Shown here piece by piece: positions 50,875 through 59,216 of a stretch of DNA of 64,000 bases. The DNA is from a bacterium (lineage in GTDB: Bacteria > Oederibacteriota > CAKKQC01). Numbering within the stretch: position 1 is the stretch's first letter; the number at the start of each line of letters is the position of its first letter. The stretch is from positions 99,035 through 163,034 of the forward strand of contig CAKKQC010000012.1 of the NCBI GenBank assembly GCA_919901855.1, given 5' to 3'. Made by a program: the position numbers and the translations under genes. Under the pieces are notes generated by a model, which was given only the letters and a program-made list of their open reading frames with translations, was not told where the DNA came from and did not search any database.

Positions 50875-51351
50875 ATGAAGATGATTACCCTCGCGGTTCT
50901 GGTCGTATTCTGCATGGCGTGCAACTCCGGCAATGGCAATTCGCCTGCTTCCCAGGCGGGCGGCGAGATCGGGGGCGCCGGCTGGTGGCAAGGCTTCGGC
51001 GCGGTCAAGCACCTGCGGGTCGTCAAGGACCTGCGGGCGGACGCGATCCTGGACTCGCTCCAGGCCCTCGACACGTACGTGGGGAGCCTCGGGAATCTCC
51101 CCGAGAACCAGACCGACCTGGTGAATGAGATTCGGGGGACCCGCGCGCTGGTGGCGCAGGCCCTCGGCGAGGCGTTCGAAGCGGCCGGCAAGGAAGCCCT
51201 GGCCGGGTCCGGCGGCAAGGAGTCGGCCCGTCTCCGGAAGGAGGCGGCCGCCTTGCGCGACGCGGCGTCCCGGACGGTCCTCGAGATCAGGAAGCGCACC
51301 GAGGAGGTGCGCCGGCTCGGCGAACAGTTCCGGAAGGCAGCGCGGGGCTAG
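50875..51351 (+). CDS. Small lipoprotein with a GWW-x-GFGAVK domain
   Basis: A 158-residue predicted lipoprotein: signal LAVLVVFCMAC with an acylated Cys, a short Ser/Gly linker, then GAGWWQGFGAVKHLRVV and a helical region (ILDSLQALDTYVGSLG) ending in a long charged coiled-coil-like helix. AAGGAGG precedes the ATG at 50875. The same domain recurs in the next gene. The family is not recognised; a helical hairpin adhesion or envelope role is only a guess. Upstream, 50682-50874 shows nothing clear. Confidence 0.65.
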   Translation: MKMITLAVLVVFCMACNSGNGNSPASQAGGEIGGAGWWQGFGAVKHLRVVKDLRADAILDSLQALDTYVGSLGNLPENQTDLVNEIRGTRALVAQALGEAFEAAGKEALAGSGGKESARLRKEAAALRDAASRTVLEIRKRTEEVRRLGEQFRKAARG

Positions 51352-51352
51352 G

Positions 51353-52294
51353 GTGCAACCGGCCAAGCGGCTCCCGGACCGGCCCAATCTCCGGCAACTC
51401 AAGGACCAGGCCGCCGATCTGCGGCGCGACTTCGCCTACGGGGAACCCGGGGCCGAGGAACGCGTTAAGGCGGTTCGTCCGGCCGGTTTGGCGCCGGCCA
51501 CCGGTCCCCGGGATCTCAAGGTCGCGATCGCGCTCTTCGTGATCGCGCGCGAATACGGATTCGAGAGCTGGTCGGCCCTCAAGCGGCAGGTGGACACCGC
51601 CGCCAACGGCCCGACCGGACACCAGGAGGACATCATGGCGACCCCTCAGGAGATCGAGACGATCAAGCAGAGCATCCGCCGCGCCGCCGCGGAGGACAAG
51701 ACCAACCCGGGCTACCTCGCCAAGTGCCTGCTGGCCTGCGAGGCGGCCGAGGCGCCGGGGTTCACGCTCGAGGACTACCAGCGGTTCCAGCAGGAATTCG
51801 ACTTCGACATCAAGGACATGGTGCCGCCGCCGGGCTCGGGGCGGAAGGTGGACTGGGACAAGGTTTGGGCGGGCGTCCAGGAGTACATGGAGCTCGCCGC
51901 CCGGGTGGCGGGTGACGGCTGGTGGTCGGGGTTCGGGGCGGTGAAGAGCCTAAGGGTCGTGGAGGGGCTGAACGCGGGAGGCGTGCTCGACGCCCTTCAG
52001 ACTCTCGATTCGTACGTGGTGCGGCTCAAGCCCCTGACCACGGAACACGCGGAGCTCGTGCAGGCCATCACGGCGGCGCGGGGACTGGTCGCGGTCGCGC
52101 TGGGCAAGGTGCTGGAGGCGACCGGCAAGCTGGCGATGACGAAGACCTCGGAAGGGGCGCGGACGGCGAAGCTCCAGCAGGAGGCGGGCGCGCTGATGCA
52201 GGAGGCGAACGACCTCGTCCGTGAGATCAAGGAGCGGGTGGCCGCCATCAAGAAGATGGGCCAACCGCATGAACTGCCGCTGGCCAGGGCCTGA
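51353..52294 (+). CDS. Helical protein with ankyrin-type N-terminal motif and GWW-x-GFGAVK domain
   Basis: A 313-residue protein starting with GTG one base after the previous stop. The N-terminus LPDRPNLRQLKDQAADLRRD and IAREYGFESWSALKRQVD is the short motif often found ahead of ankyrin repeats or in small DUF proteins. A middle helical segment follows, and then the domain shared with the previous lipoprotein (GDGWWSGFGAVKSLRVVEGL, VLDALQTLDSYV). It has no signal peptide, so the two paralogous domains would sit on opposite sides of the membrane. The ATG at 51634 could be an internal start. Confidence 0.6.
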   Translation: MQPAKRLPDRPNLRQLKDQAADLRRDFAYGEPGAEERVKAVRPAGLAPATGPRDLKVAIALFVIAREYGFESWSALKRQVDTAANGPTGHQEDIMATPQEIETIKQSIRRAAAEDKTNPGYLAKCLLACEAAEAPGFTLEDYQRFQQEFDFDIKDMVPPPGSGRKVDWDKVWAGVQEYMELAARVAGDGWWSGFGAVKSLRVVEGLNAGGVLDALQTLDSYVVRLKPLTTEHAELVQAITAARGLVAVALGKVLEATGKLAMTKTSEGARTAKLQQEAGALMQEANDLVREIKERVAAIKKMGQPHELPLARA

Positions 52295-52413
52295 GGCAAC
52301 CGCGGGAGGGCGCCCTCGGCCCTCCCGCTTGCCCAGCATCTGGCAAAGGAGCCCGTGGGGGGATTCCCGCCTTGGCCGAAGGCGAGTAGAACGAAGGTAG
52401 GAGGACCTTCGGA

Positions 52414-54162
52414 ATGGAAAGCGAAACAAGTAGAATAGACCCGCAAATGGGACGCAAAGGCCCTGATGAGGCTCTGACGGCTCCGATCGGCCTGCCCTTG
52501 GTGGGAACCGTCACGGCCACTAGGAACAAGGCCATCCTCCGGCCGCGGCCCGCTGAGACGGGCCCGTCTGCCTTGGACGTGCATCCACGGGAGGGAGAAT
52601 ATCCTGCTGACTATGCCGGGCGCCTCGCCGCGCGGTACTCGGCGACGGCGCCAGAGGAAGGCCGGCAGGCTCTGGCTCAGTACTTCACCCCGGTGAAGAT
52701 CGCGCGGTATATGACATCGCTCGCCTGGCTGCCTGCGGGTAGCCTGTGCCTGTTGGATCCTGGTGCGGGAACGGGGGTACTGGCTTGCGCGCTCAGTGAG
52801 CTTCTAGGCAAAGGGGGGGGCCCCCACCGAATCGTGGCCTACGAAGTGGACCCCAACCTGGTACCGCTCTGCAAAGCGGCCCTGGCGTATGCCAGGAAGT
52901 GGCTTGAGGGGCGCGGTGTCGAGCTCGATTTCGAGGTTCGGCAGGAGGACTTCGTGCTCGCTAACACGTGGGCGGTCAGCCCGGACCTCTTCAGCCGGGA
53001 GGATGCCGAGCGATTCGACTTTGCGATCTTGAATCCCCCCTATTTCAAGCTCTCGGGATCCGATGAGCGGGTCGTGGCGCTCTCGAAGGTCGTGCATGGC
53101 CAACCGAACATCTATGCCCTGTTCATGGCGGTCGCGGCAGGTCTTCTGAAGCCCGGTGGGGGAATGGTCTCGATCACGCCGCGCAGTTTCGCTGCCGGAG
53201 AGTACTTCCGGCACTTCCGCCGGTTCCTGCTTGCAGAAATGAAGCCCGAGCACATCCACGTCTTTGGAGCTCGTGACGAGGCGTTTCGGGAAGACAGTGT
53301 GCTTCAGGAGAACGTGATCCTGCGGCTTCGGAAGGCGTGTCCTTCGAAGCGGGCAAGTGTCGTTGTGACCAAGAGCGTGGGGGCGGATGATCTGGGGGAT
53401 GCCAAGAAGAGGACTTACAAGCTCTCCTCTATCGTGGATTGGGAATCGCGCGACGCGGTAATGAAGATCCCGACGCAGGATCTTGACGATCAGATATCGC
53501 GATTCGTCAGCTCCTGGCCCGGCACCTTGATGGCGTTGGGGGTGAGAGTGTCGACCGGACCGGTGGTGGCATTCAGGGCGACCGGGTATCTAAGGCGCGC
53601 GCCGGTTGATCGGGAGGAGTGCGTGCCGCTCCTCTGGCTGCAGAACGTCCGGTCCATGAAGTTGTCCTGGCCCGTTGACGCTCGTGGGAAGCCGCAATAC
53701 ATAGTCAGGAGTCCGGATTCGGCACGATTGCTTGTGCCTAATGGGACTTGCGTGGTCATGCGGCGCTTCACGGCCAAAGAAGAACCGCACCGCCTTGTGG
53801 CGGCGCCGCTGCGTCGGGGTCAGTTCCCGGGGGAGGTCATTGGACTGGAGAATCACCTGAACTACCTCTACCGCCTTGGGGGCGAACTGAGCGAGGCAGA
53901 GGCAATGGGGATTTCAGCCGTCCTCGACAGTGAGCTTCTGGATCAGTACTTCCGTATCTCAAACGGGCACACCCAGGTCAATGCGACCGAACTGCGTTCA
54001 CTGCGCTTTCCAAGCAGCGAGATGATCTTGCGGCTGGGCCGCGAGTTGCTGAAGAGCAACCCGGGAAGCCAGGATCTGGACCGGCTGGTAATGGAAACGC
54101 TCGAAGTCCCCAAGTCCATCAGGCGCTCGTTGGAGAGGAGGAATGATGCACAGACTGGCTGA
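52414..54162 (+). CDS. Type II N6-adenine DNA methyltransferase (PstI/BsuBI-type partner)
   Basis: A 582-residue modification enzyme. The SAM motif is LLDPGAGTGVLACALSELL near residue 113, and the catalytic motif IV is ILNPPYF (N-P-P-Y, adenine N6) near residue 207. The C-terminal half serves as target-recognition domain. Its gene overlaps the PstI/BsuBI-type endonuclease gene, so the expected target is CTGCAG. An AGGAGG ribosome site precedes the ATG. GC content is below that of the core genome, consistent with acquisition. Confidence 0.9.
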   Translation: MESETSRIDPQMGRKGPDEALTAPIGLPLVGTVTATRNKAILRPRPAETGPSALDVHPREGEYPADYAGRLAARYSATAPEEGRQALAQYFTPVKIARYMTSLAWLPAGSLCLLDPGAGTGVLACALSELLGKGGGPHRIVAYEVDPNLVPLCKAALAYARKWLEGRGVELDFEVRQEDFVLANTWAVSPDLFSREDAERFDFAILNPPYFKLSGSDERVVALSKVVHGQPNIYALFMAVAAGLLKPGGGMVSITPRSFAAGEYFRHFRRFLLAEMKPEHIHVFGARDEAFREDSVLQENVILRLRKACPSKRASVVVTKSVGADDLGDAKKRTYKLSSIVDWESRDAVMKIPTQDLDDQISRFVSSWPGTLMALGVRVSTGPVVAFRATGYLRRAPVDREECVPLLWLQNVRSMKLSWPVDARGKPQYIVRSPDSARLLVPNGTCVVMRRFTAKEEPHRLVAAPLRRGQFPGEVIGLENHLNYLYRLGGELSEAEAMGISAVLDSELLDQYFRISNGHTQVNATELRSLRFPSSEMILRLGRELLKSNPGSQDLDRLVMETLEVPKSIRRSLERRNDAQTG

Positions 54163-55078
54163 GGCCAAGGCGGTTCTCTGCTCGCTGGGATTGCCGGAGG
54201 GGCAACAGAACGACATCGCTGCGTACACGCTTCTGGCACTCGCGGGAATGGAGAAGCGATCGAGGTGGGCGGAGGCGAAGTCCGAGCCCATCCGCATACA
54301 CGAGATCATAGTCTTTGTGAAGCAGTACTACCGCAAGACCTACGCGGAGAATACGCGCGAGACGTTTCGCCGGCAAGTCTTGCACCAGTTCGAACAGGCG
54401 AACGTCGTGTTGCGCAACCCCGGTAATCCATCGCTGCCGACCAACAGCCCACGAACCTGCTACGCGCTCGGCAAGGATGCCCTCGCGGTTGTCCGGACAT
54501 TCGGGAGCACGCACTTCGAGGCTGAGGTCAGGGCGTTTCAAAAGAGCCACGGCAGGCTCGCGGATGTCTACAGAGCCGAAAGGAAGATGCAGGCAATCCG
54601 TGTGCGAACGCCTTCAGGGCTGGTTGCCCTCTCTCCGGGGAAGCACAATCTCTTGCAGAAGCGTATCGTTGAGGATTTCCGCGGGCACTTTGCACCCGGG
54701 GCGAGGTTGCTCTACCTGGGAGACGCCGCGAAGAAGAGCCTGCAGGTAGATGAAGAAGGGCTGAGGGCGATCGGGATGAAGATCACCGAGCATGACAAGC
54801 TCCCGGATATCTTGCTCCACTGGGAAGAGAGGAATTGGGTGTTTCTCATTGAGGCGGTCACATCGCATGGTCCGGTGTCTCCGAAGAGGCTGCATGAGTT
54901 GGAGACATTCTTCAAGAATTGCCGAGCCAAGAGGGTGTATGTCAGCGCCTTTCCCGACTTCGGGGAATTCAAGAGGCATCTGGGGAGCATCGCCTGGGAA
55001 ACCGAGGTGTGGATTGCCGAGCGACCCGACCACATGATCCACTACAACGGAGAGAAGTTTCTCGGCCCCAGTAAGTGA
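54143..55078 (+). CDS. BsuBI/PstI-family type II restriction endonuclease
   Basis: A 311-residue enzyme of BsuBI/PstI length and wording: an N-terminal winged-helix half (NDIAAYTLLALAGM, YAENTRETFRRQVLHQFEQA) and a catalytic half with LLYLGDAAKKSL, the acidic KLPDILLHWEERNW and FLIEAVTSHGPVSPKRL. The family cuts CTGCA^G. The start overlaps the methyltransferase by 20 bases, giving coupled translation. Both genes look intact. Confidence 0.92.
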   Translation: MMHRLAEAKAVLCSLGLPEGQQNDIAAYTLLALAGMEKRSRWAEAKSEPIRIHEIIVFVKQYYRKTYAENTRETFRRQVLHQFEQANVVLRNPGNPSLPTNSPRTCYALGKDALAVVRTFGSTHFEAEVRAFQKSHGRLADVYRAERKMQAIRVRTPSGLVALSPGKHNLLQKRIVEDFRGHFAPGARLLYLGDAAKKSLQVDEEGLRAIGMKITEHDKLPDILLHWEERNWVFLIEAVTSHGPVSPKRLHELETFFKNCRAKRVYVSAFPDFGEFKRHLGSIAWETEVWIAERPDHMIHYNGEKFLGPSK

Positions 55079-55103
55079 CAGGCACGGAAAGGTCACGCAC
55101 GGC

Positions 55104-56063
55104 CTACGCCCCCTCGACACCCCACCCAAGCAGGCGGTAGAGCCCGGGTTCACCGTGCAGGAACCGGGGGTCCAGCATCCGGGCGCGCCAGCGGCGGAGG
55201 ACTTCGGGGTCGGCGTGGATGCGGGCATCGCCCCAGCCGAGTTTCTTCCAGCCCGGGCTCGAGTCCCAGTCGTAGTTGATGATCGAGAAGGCGCGCACCT
55301 CGGGGGTGGCCTCGATGAAGGCGAACAGCGGCGCGTACCAGCCGTCCCAGATGTCGGCGCCCGACTGGCCGGCCCGGTCGCCATGGCGGGTGCCACTGCA
55401 CTCGCAGATCGTGACCGGCTTGGACCGCTCCCGGGCGATCTCGACCATGCGGCCGGCATTGAGCTGGTTCGGCGCCGGCGTGAAGATCGAGACGCCGACC
55501 CAGTCGACGAGATCGTCGCCGGGGTACCAGTCGAACGGGTCCCGGTCCTGGTGCGTGGGCCGCCAGGCGAACGAATGCCAGACAAAGGCCGTGCCGCCCG
55601 CATCATGGGCGCGGATCACATCCACGATTCGCTGCCACGCCGCCTTGAAGGCGTCCGGCGGGAAGGCGTGGCTTGGGTGGTCGAACTCGTACCCCGGGCG
55701 GAGGTAGACGGGGCGGCGCGCGGCGGCAATGCCGGCGCCCAGCCGTGCCAGCGCGGGGTCGAACTCGCCGCGCGCGATGGGCTCGAGCTGGTCCGCGCCC
55801 AGCCACAGGGCGAGATTCAGCGCGATAGGCCAGGGGCGCGCTAGGAGCCAGGGAACCTCGCCGCACTCGCGACGCGAGTCGGGGGAGGCTTCGTTGAACG
55901 AGTCCCAGGTCAGCGACGTGTAGGCGGCGCCTCCGGCGGGCCGGGGGCACGCGGCGCCATCTTCGGTTACCAGCCGGATGTAGTCGCTGAACTGCGCCTC
56001 CGACTGGCCGGCCATGTGCAGGACCCGTCCAGCGGGTGGCATGAATCGAGCGGGCGGCGGCAT
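55104..56063 (-). CDS. GH26-like putative beta-mannanase family protein
   Basis: About 319 residues. PVYLRPGYEFDHPSHAF carries the acid/base Glu in the R-x-x-x-E-F/M context of GH26-like barrels, and KPVTICECSGTRHG supplies the second Glu; WYPGDDLVDWVGVSIF lies between. There is no signal peptide. On the minus strand a TATGCT box (complement of 56070-56075) lies 6 bases before the ATG at 56063, which is preferred to the TTG at 56066. A role in mannan-type sugar use is inferred together with the GH2 enzyme. Confidence 0.7.
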   Translation of the reverse strand: MPPPARFMPPAGRVLHMAGQSEAQFSDYIRLVTEDGAACPRPAGGAAYTSLTWDSFNEASPDSRRECGEVPWLLARPWPIALNLALWLGADQLEPIARGEFDPALARLGAGIAAARRPVYLRPGYEFDHPSHAFPPDAFKAAWQRIVDVIRAHDAGGTAFVWHSFAWRPTHQDRDPFDWYPGDDLVDWVGVSIFTPAPNQLNAGRMVEIARERSKPVTICECSGTRHGDRAGQSGADIWDGWYAPLFAFIEATPEVRAFSIINYDWDSSPGWKKLGWGDARIHADPEVLRRWRARMLDPRFLHGEPGLYRLLGWGVEGA

Positions 56064-56086
56064 CAATCCAGCATACCCGGTTGTCC

Positions 56087-56179
56087 GGAAGCCGACGGGA
56101 CGATTAGATGCATCGGGAAGAGGGACATCCTTCGGATCAACGGATTCGGGCCAGGATCCGTTGATCCGAAGGATGTCCC
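56087..56179. repeat. Hairpin repeat family B, copy 3 with conserved left flank
   Basis: The hairpin 56122-56179 has perfect 24-bp arms starting GGGACATCCTTCGGATCAAC and a 10-base loop. The flank GGAAGCCGACGGGACGATTAG at 56087-56107 is shared with the partial copy at 41442. It lies between divergent genes. Confidence 0.8.
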
Positions 56180-56198
56180 CATCTCCATACCGCGGAGC

Positions 56199-56204
56199 TA
56201 TGAT
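56199..56204 (+). promoter_or_regulatory. -10 box of the esterase gene
   Basis: TATGAT; it overlaps two ATG codons and lies 7 bases before the GTG at 56212, so the GTG is the likely start. Confidence 0.45.
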
Positions 56205-56211
56205 GAGGCTC

Positions 56212-57153
56212 GTGCAACACGACTTTCCGTTTGACCCGACGCACGGCTATACGCTCGAAACACTGCTTCAGGTAACCCCACCCATTGGACCGGAGGATTT
56301 CGCCCGGTTCTGGCTGGACACGCGCGAGCAGACCATCCGGATTCCCGTGGCAATCGAGCGGCGGAGGATCGAGTCAGCAGAAGCCGGACAGGACCTCTAC
56401 GAGATCGAGTTCTCATCGCTCGCCGGCCGGTGCGGAGGCTGGCTGTCGGTTCCCGCGGGCGGCTCGCCAACCGGCCTGATGGTCATGGGCCACGGATACG
56501 GCGGACGGGCCAGCGCAGGCACGTTCCCGCAGGATCGCTCGGTGGCCGTGCTCTCCCCGTGCGCCAGAGGCTTCCACCGGTCCGCCCAGCCGGACGTGCC
56601 GTCCAAAGCCGGCCAACACGTCCTGCATGGGATCGGGGCCCGGGAGACCTATATCCACCGATTCAACGTCGCCGAGATCTGGTCGGCGGCCACCGTCCTC
56701 CGGGAGCTCTTCCCGGCCGCCGGATCACGCCTCTTCTACTACGGCGCCAGCTTCGGCGGTGGGCTCGGGGCCCTCGCGCTTCCGTGGGACCCGCGGTTCA
56801 CGCGCGCCTGCCTCGAGGTCCCGAGCTTTGGCCACCACCCGCTTCGCCTGACGCTCCGGTGCAAGGGAGCCGGCGAGGCGGTGCGGCAATGGCACGAGGA
56901 ACACGGCGACGTCCTGCCCGTCCTCCGCTACTTCGACGCGGCAACCGCCGCGACGCACCTGGTCCAGCCGACGATGGTCGCGTGCGCGCTGTTTGATCCC
57001 ACCGTCCCGCCGGCCGGCCAGTTCGCGATCTACAACGCGCTGCCGGGGGTGAAGCGCCTGCACGTCGCGACCGCCGGGCATTTCGAGTACCCGGAGAGGG
57101 CGGAGGACATGCGGAAGTGGCAGCAGGAAGTCGGAGCGTGGTTCGCCGGTTGA
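56212..57153 (+). CDS. Acetyl xylan esterase (AXE1)-like alpha/beta hydrolase
   Basis: About 313 residues: an N-terminal beta part opening with HDFPFDPTHGY, then an alpha/beta-hydrolase with VMGHGYGGRA (oxyanion region), the nucleophile elbow YYGASFGGGLGALA, and a C-terminal GHFEYPE supplying the His. These match the acetyl xylan esterase / cephalosporin C deacetylase group, which removes acetyl groups from sugars. There is no signal peptide. The GTG start follows the window's leaderless promoter pattern; ATG at 56200 or 56203 are alternatives. Confidence 0.8.
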   Translation: MQHDFPFDPTHGYTLETLLQVTPPIGPEDFARFWLDTREQTIRIPVAIERRRIESAEAGQDLYEIEFSSLAGRCGGWLSVPAGGSPTGLMVMGHGYGGRASAGTFPQDRSVAVLSPCARGFHRSAQPDVPSKAGQHVLHGIGARETYIHRFNVAEIWSAATVLRELFPAAGSRLFYYGASFGGGLGALALPWDPRFTRACLEVPSFGHHPLRLTLRCKGAGEAVRQWHEEHGDVLPVLRYFDAATAATHLVQPTMVACALFDPTVPPAGQFAIYNALPGVKRLHVATAGHFEYPERAEDMRKWQQEVGAWFAG

Positions 57154-57257
57154 GACGAGGGTCATGTCTTGACATTTGACGACTCAGGCCGTGGCGACCC
57201 GGCGGGGCTTGTCCCGGGGAAAGGCGTTGCTGTAGGATGATCGTAGGACAAAGAAAC

Positions 57258-57548
57258 ATGCAATTCGTGAGCGTGCGCGAGTTCAGACTGGGGCCGGGCC
57301 GGGTATGGGCGCGGCTCAGGCGGGAACGGGACCTCGTGGTCACGTCCCGCGGCAAGCCCGTGGCCATTCTCTCCAGCGCGGGCGAATCGAGCATCGAGGA
57401 CGATCTGGCGGCGCTCAGACGGGCCAGGGCACTGGCCGCGGTCGACGCCGTTCAGAAGCGGTCGGCCGAGACCGGCCGGGCCCGTCTCACACCGGCAGAG
57501 ATCGGCGCGGAAATCAGGGCGGCCAGACGGCGGCTCCGCCGGGCGTGA
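57258..57548 (+). CDS. Phd/YefM-like antitoxin
   Basis: A 96-residue protein: MQFVSVREFRLGPGRVWARL then RDLVVTSRGKPVAILS, the Phd/YefM fold, and a long Arg/Ala-rich C-terminal helix. The ATG at 57258 follows a weak TAGGAC box by 8 bases. The stop overlaps the GTG of the PIN gene. Confidence 0.78.
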   Translation: MQFVSVREFRLGPGRVWARLRRERDLVVTSRGKPVAILSSAGESSIEDDLAALRRARALAAVDAVQKRSAETGRARLTPAEIGAEIRAARRRLRRA

Positions 57549-57940
57549 TCGTTCTCGACACGAACGTGCTGGTGTCGGGTCTGCTCCGGCACGATGGTCC
57601 GCCGGGAAGGATCGTACGCATGGTGGCGGCGGGCGCGATCCGCCTGGCGCACGACAGGAGAATCCTGGACGAATACCGGGAAGTGCTGGCGCGGCCCCGG
57701 CTGGGCATTCACCCCGAGGAAAGTCGGGCCATCCTGGAAGTGATCGAGCGGGACGGCTTTCAGGCCGCCCCGGCGCGGCTGGCGGTTCGTCTACCCGACC
57801 CCGACGATGCGCCATTCTTCGAGGTGGCCGCATCCGTCAAGGCCGAGGCGCTAGTGACCGGCAACCTGAATCACTACCCTCCGGAGGCGTGCCGCAGGCA
57901 CGGGGTCAAAGTCCTCTCGCCCGCAGCTTACCTCTCATGA
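57545..57940 (+). CDS. PIN-domain toxin (COG1569 type)
   Basis: A 131-residue PIN protein: VIVLDTNVLVSGLLR with the first Asp, a middle helix with DEYREVLARPRL, and LPDPDDAPFFEVAASVKAEA plus LVTGNLNHYPPE, the usual pattern of this toxin subgroup. It starts with GTG overlapping the antitoxin stop. A predicted ribonuclease. Confidence 0.88.
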   Translation: MIVLDTNVLVSGLLRHDGPPGRIVRMVAAGAIRLAHDRRILDEYREVLARPRLGIHPEESRAILEVIERDGFQAAPARLAVRLPDPDDAPFFEVAASVKAEALVTGNLNHYPPEACRRHGVKVLSPAAYLS

Positions 57941-57955
57941 TCTGACACCTTCCCC

Positions 57956-59170
57956 TCAGCGGCTGGTGTCCAGCGCCTGTTCCAGATCGGCCCAGAGGTC
58001 TTCGGCCTCCTCGAGCCCGACCGAGAGGCGCACCATGCCGTCCACGATGCCCCGGCGTGCCCGCTCCTCCGGGGTGAGGCCGTGGTGCGTGGTCGTTACG
58101 GGCTGGGTGACCAGGCTTTCGACGCCGCCCAGGCTCGGCGCGATCGAGAAGAGCTTGAGGCGGTCCACGACCGCGACCGCCGCCTTCATATCACCGTTGA
58201 CTACGAAGCTGAGCATCCCCCCGAATCCGCTCATCTGGGACTTGGCGAGCGCGTGCCCGGGGAAGCCCGTAAGCCCGGGGTAGTTCACCTTCCCGACGCG
58301 GGGGTGCCGGGCGAGGCGTTCGGCGAGCAGGGCGGCGGATGCGTTCTGCGCGCGCACGCGGACGACGAGCGAGCGCAGGCTCCGCGCGAGGAGGAATGCC
58401 ACCTCCGGCGCCATCATCTGGCCCAGGTTCTTGCGCCAGGCCGAGATCGGTTCGAGGAGCTTCGCCGCACCGATCACGGCGCCCCCCGTGAGGTCGCTGT
58501 GCCCGCCCAGGTACTTGGTCGTGCTGTGGATCACGAGATCCGCACCGAGCGCGAGCGGGTTCTGGTTGACCGGCGTCGCGAACGTGTTGTCGACGACGGT
58601 GAGCGCTCCCCGCCGCCTAGCCGCGGCGGCGATGGCGGCGATATCGAAGATCTCCATGCTGGGGTTGGTGGGGGTCTCGAAGAAGACGATACGCGTGTTC
58701 TGCTTCAGCGCGTCATCGAGGCGGCCGAGCTCGCTGCCGAGCAGGAACGTCGTCGAGATGCCCAGGTTCGGCAGGTTCGTCGCGAGCAGGTCATAGGTCC
58801 CCCCGTAGACGTCTCCGATGCAGACCACGTGGTCCCCGGACTTGCAGTGCGCGAGCAGCGTCGCCGACTCGGCTGCCATTCCCGATCCGAACACCCAGGC
58901 TTGTTCGCCCCCCTCGATGCTCGCGAGCTTCTCCTCGACGGAACGGATGGTGGGATTGAGTCCGTACCGCGTGTACAGATTGCCCTTCGCCCGGCCCTCG
59001 ACCACGTCCAGCAGGTCCTGCGTGCTCCGGAAGGCGAAGGTCGAGTGGTTGTAGAGCGGAGTGTGGATGCCGCCGCGTTCGTCGAGATGATCCCCGGCGT
59101 GGATGCAGCGCGTGGACAGGCCCGGCTTGCCGGTCTTCCAGTGGTCGCGACGGGATGGTGGCTCGCTCAT
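57956..59170 (-). CDS. Cystathionine gamma-synthase/lyase family PLP enzyme
   Basis: A 404-residue PLP enzyme of the Cys/Met metabolism family. YTRYGLNPT and GSGMAAESATLLA are near the front, FFETPTNPSMEI and VVDNTFATPVNQNPLALGAD in the middle, and HSTTKYLGGHSD carries the PLP-binding Lys. FSIAPSLGGVESLV is typical of the gamma-synthase/gamma-lyase branch, but which reaction it runs cannot be settled. On the minus strand a TATCGT box lies 6 bases before the ATG. Confidence 0.93.
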   Translation of the reverse strand: MSEPPSRRDHWKTGKPGLSTRCIHAGDHLDERGGIHTPLYNHSTFAFRSTQDLLDVVEGRAKGNLYTRYGLNPTIRSVEEKLASIEGGEQAWVFGSGMAAESATLLAHCKSGDHVVCIGDVYGGTYDLLATNLPNLGISTTFLLGSELGRLDDALKQNTRIVFFETPTNPSMEIFDIAAIAAAARRRGALTVVDNTFATPVNQNPLALGADLVIHSTTKYLGGHSDLTGGAVIGAAKLLEPISAWRKNLGQMMAPEVAFLLARSLRSLVVRVRAQNASAALLAERLARHPRVGKVNYPGLTGFPGHALAKSQMSGFGGMLSFVVNGDMKAAVAVVDRLKLFSIAPSLGGVESLVTQPVTTTHHGLTPEERARRGIVDGMVRLSVGLEEAEDLWADLEQALDTSR

Positions 59171-59216
59171 ATGAATACGATACAGGGAAGCGGGGGGACG
59201 TATCCCCGGCTTCGAC

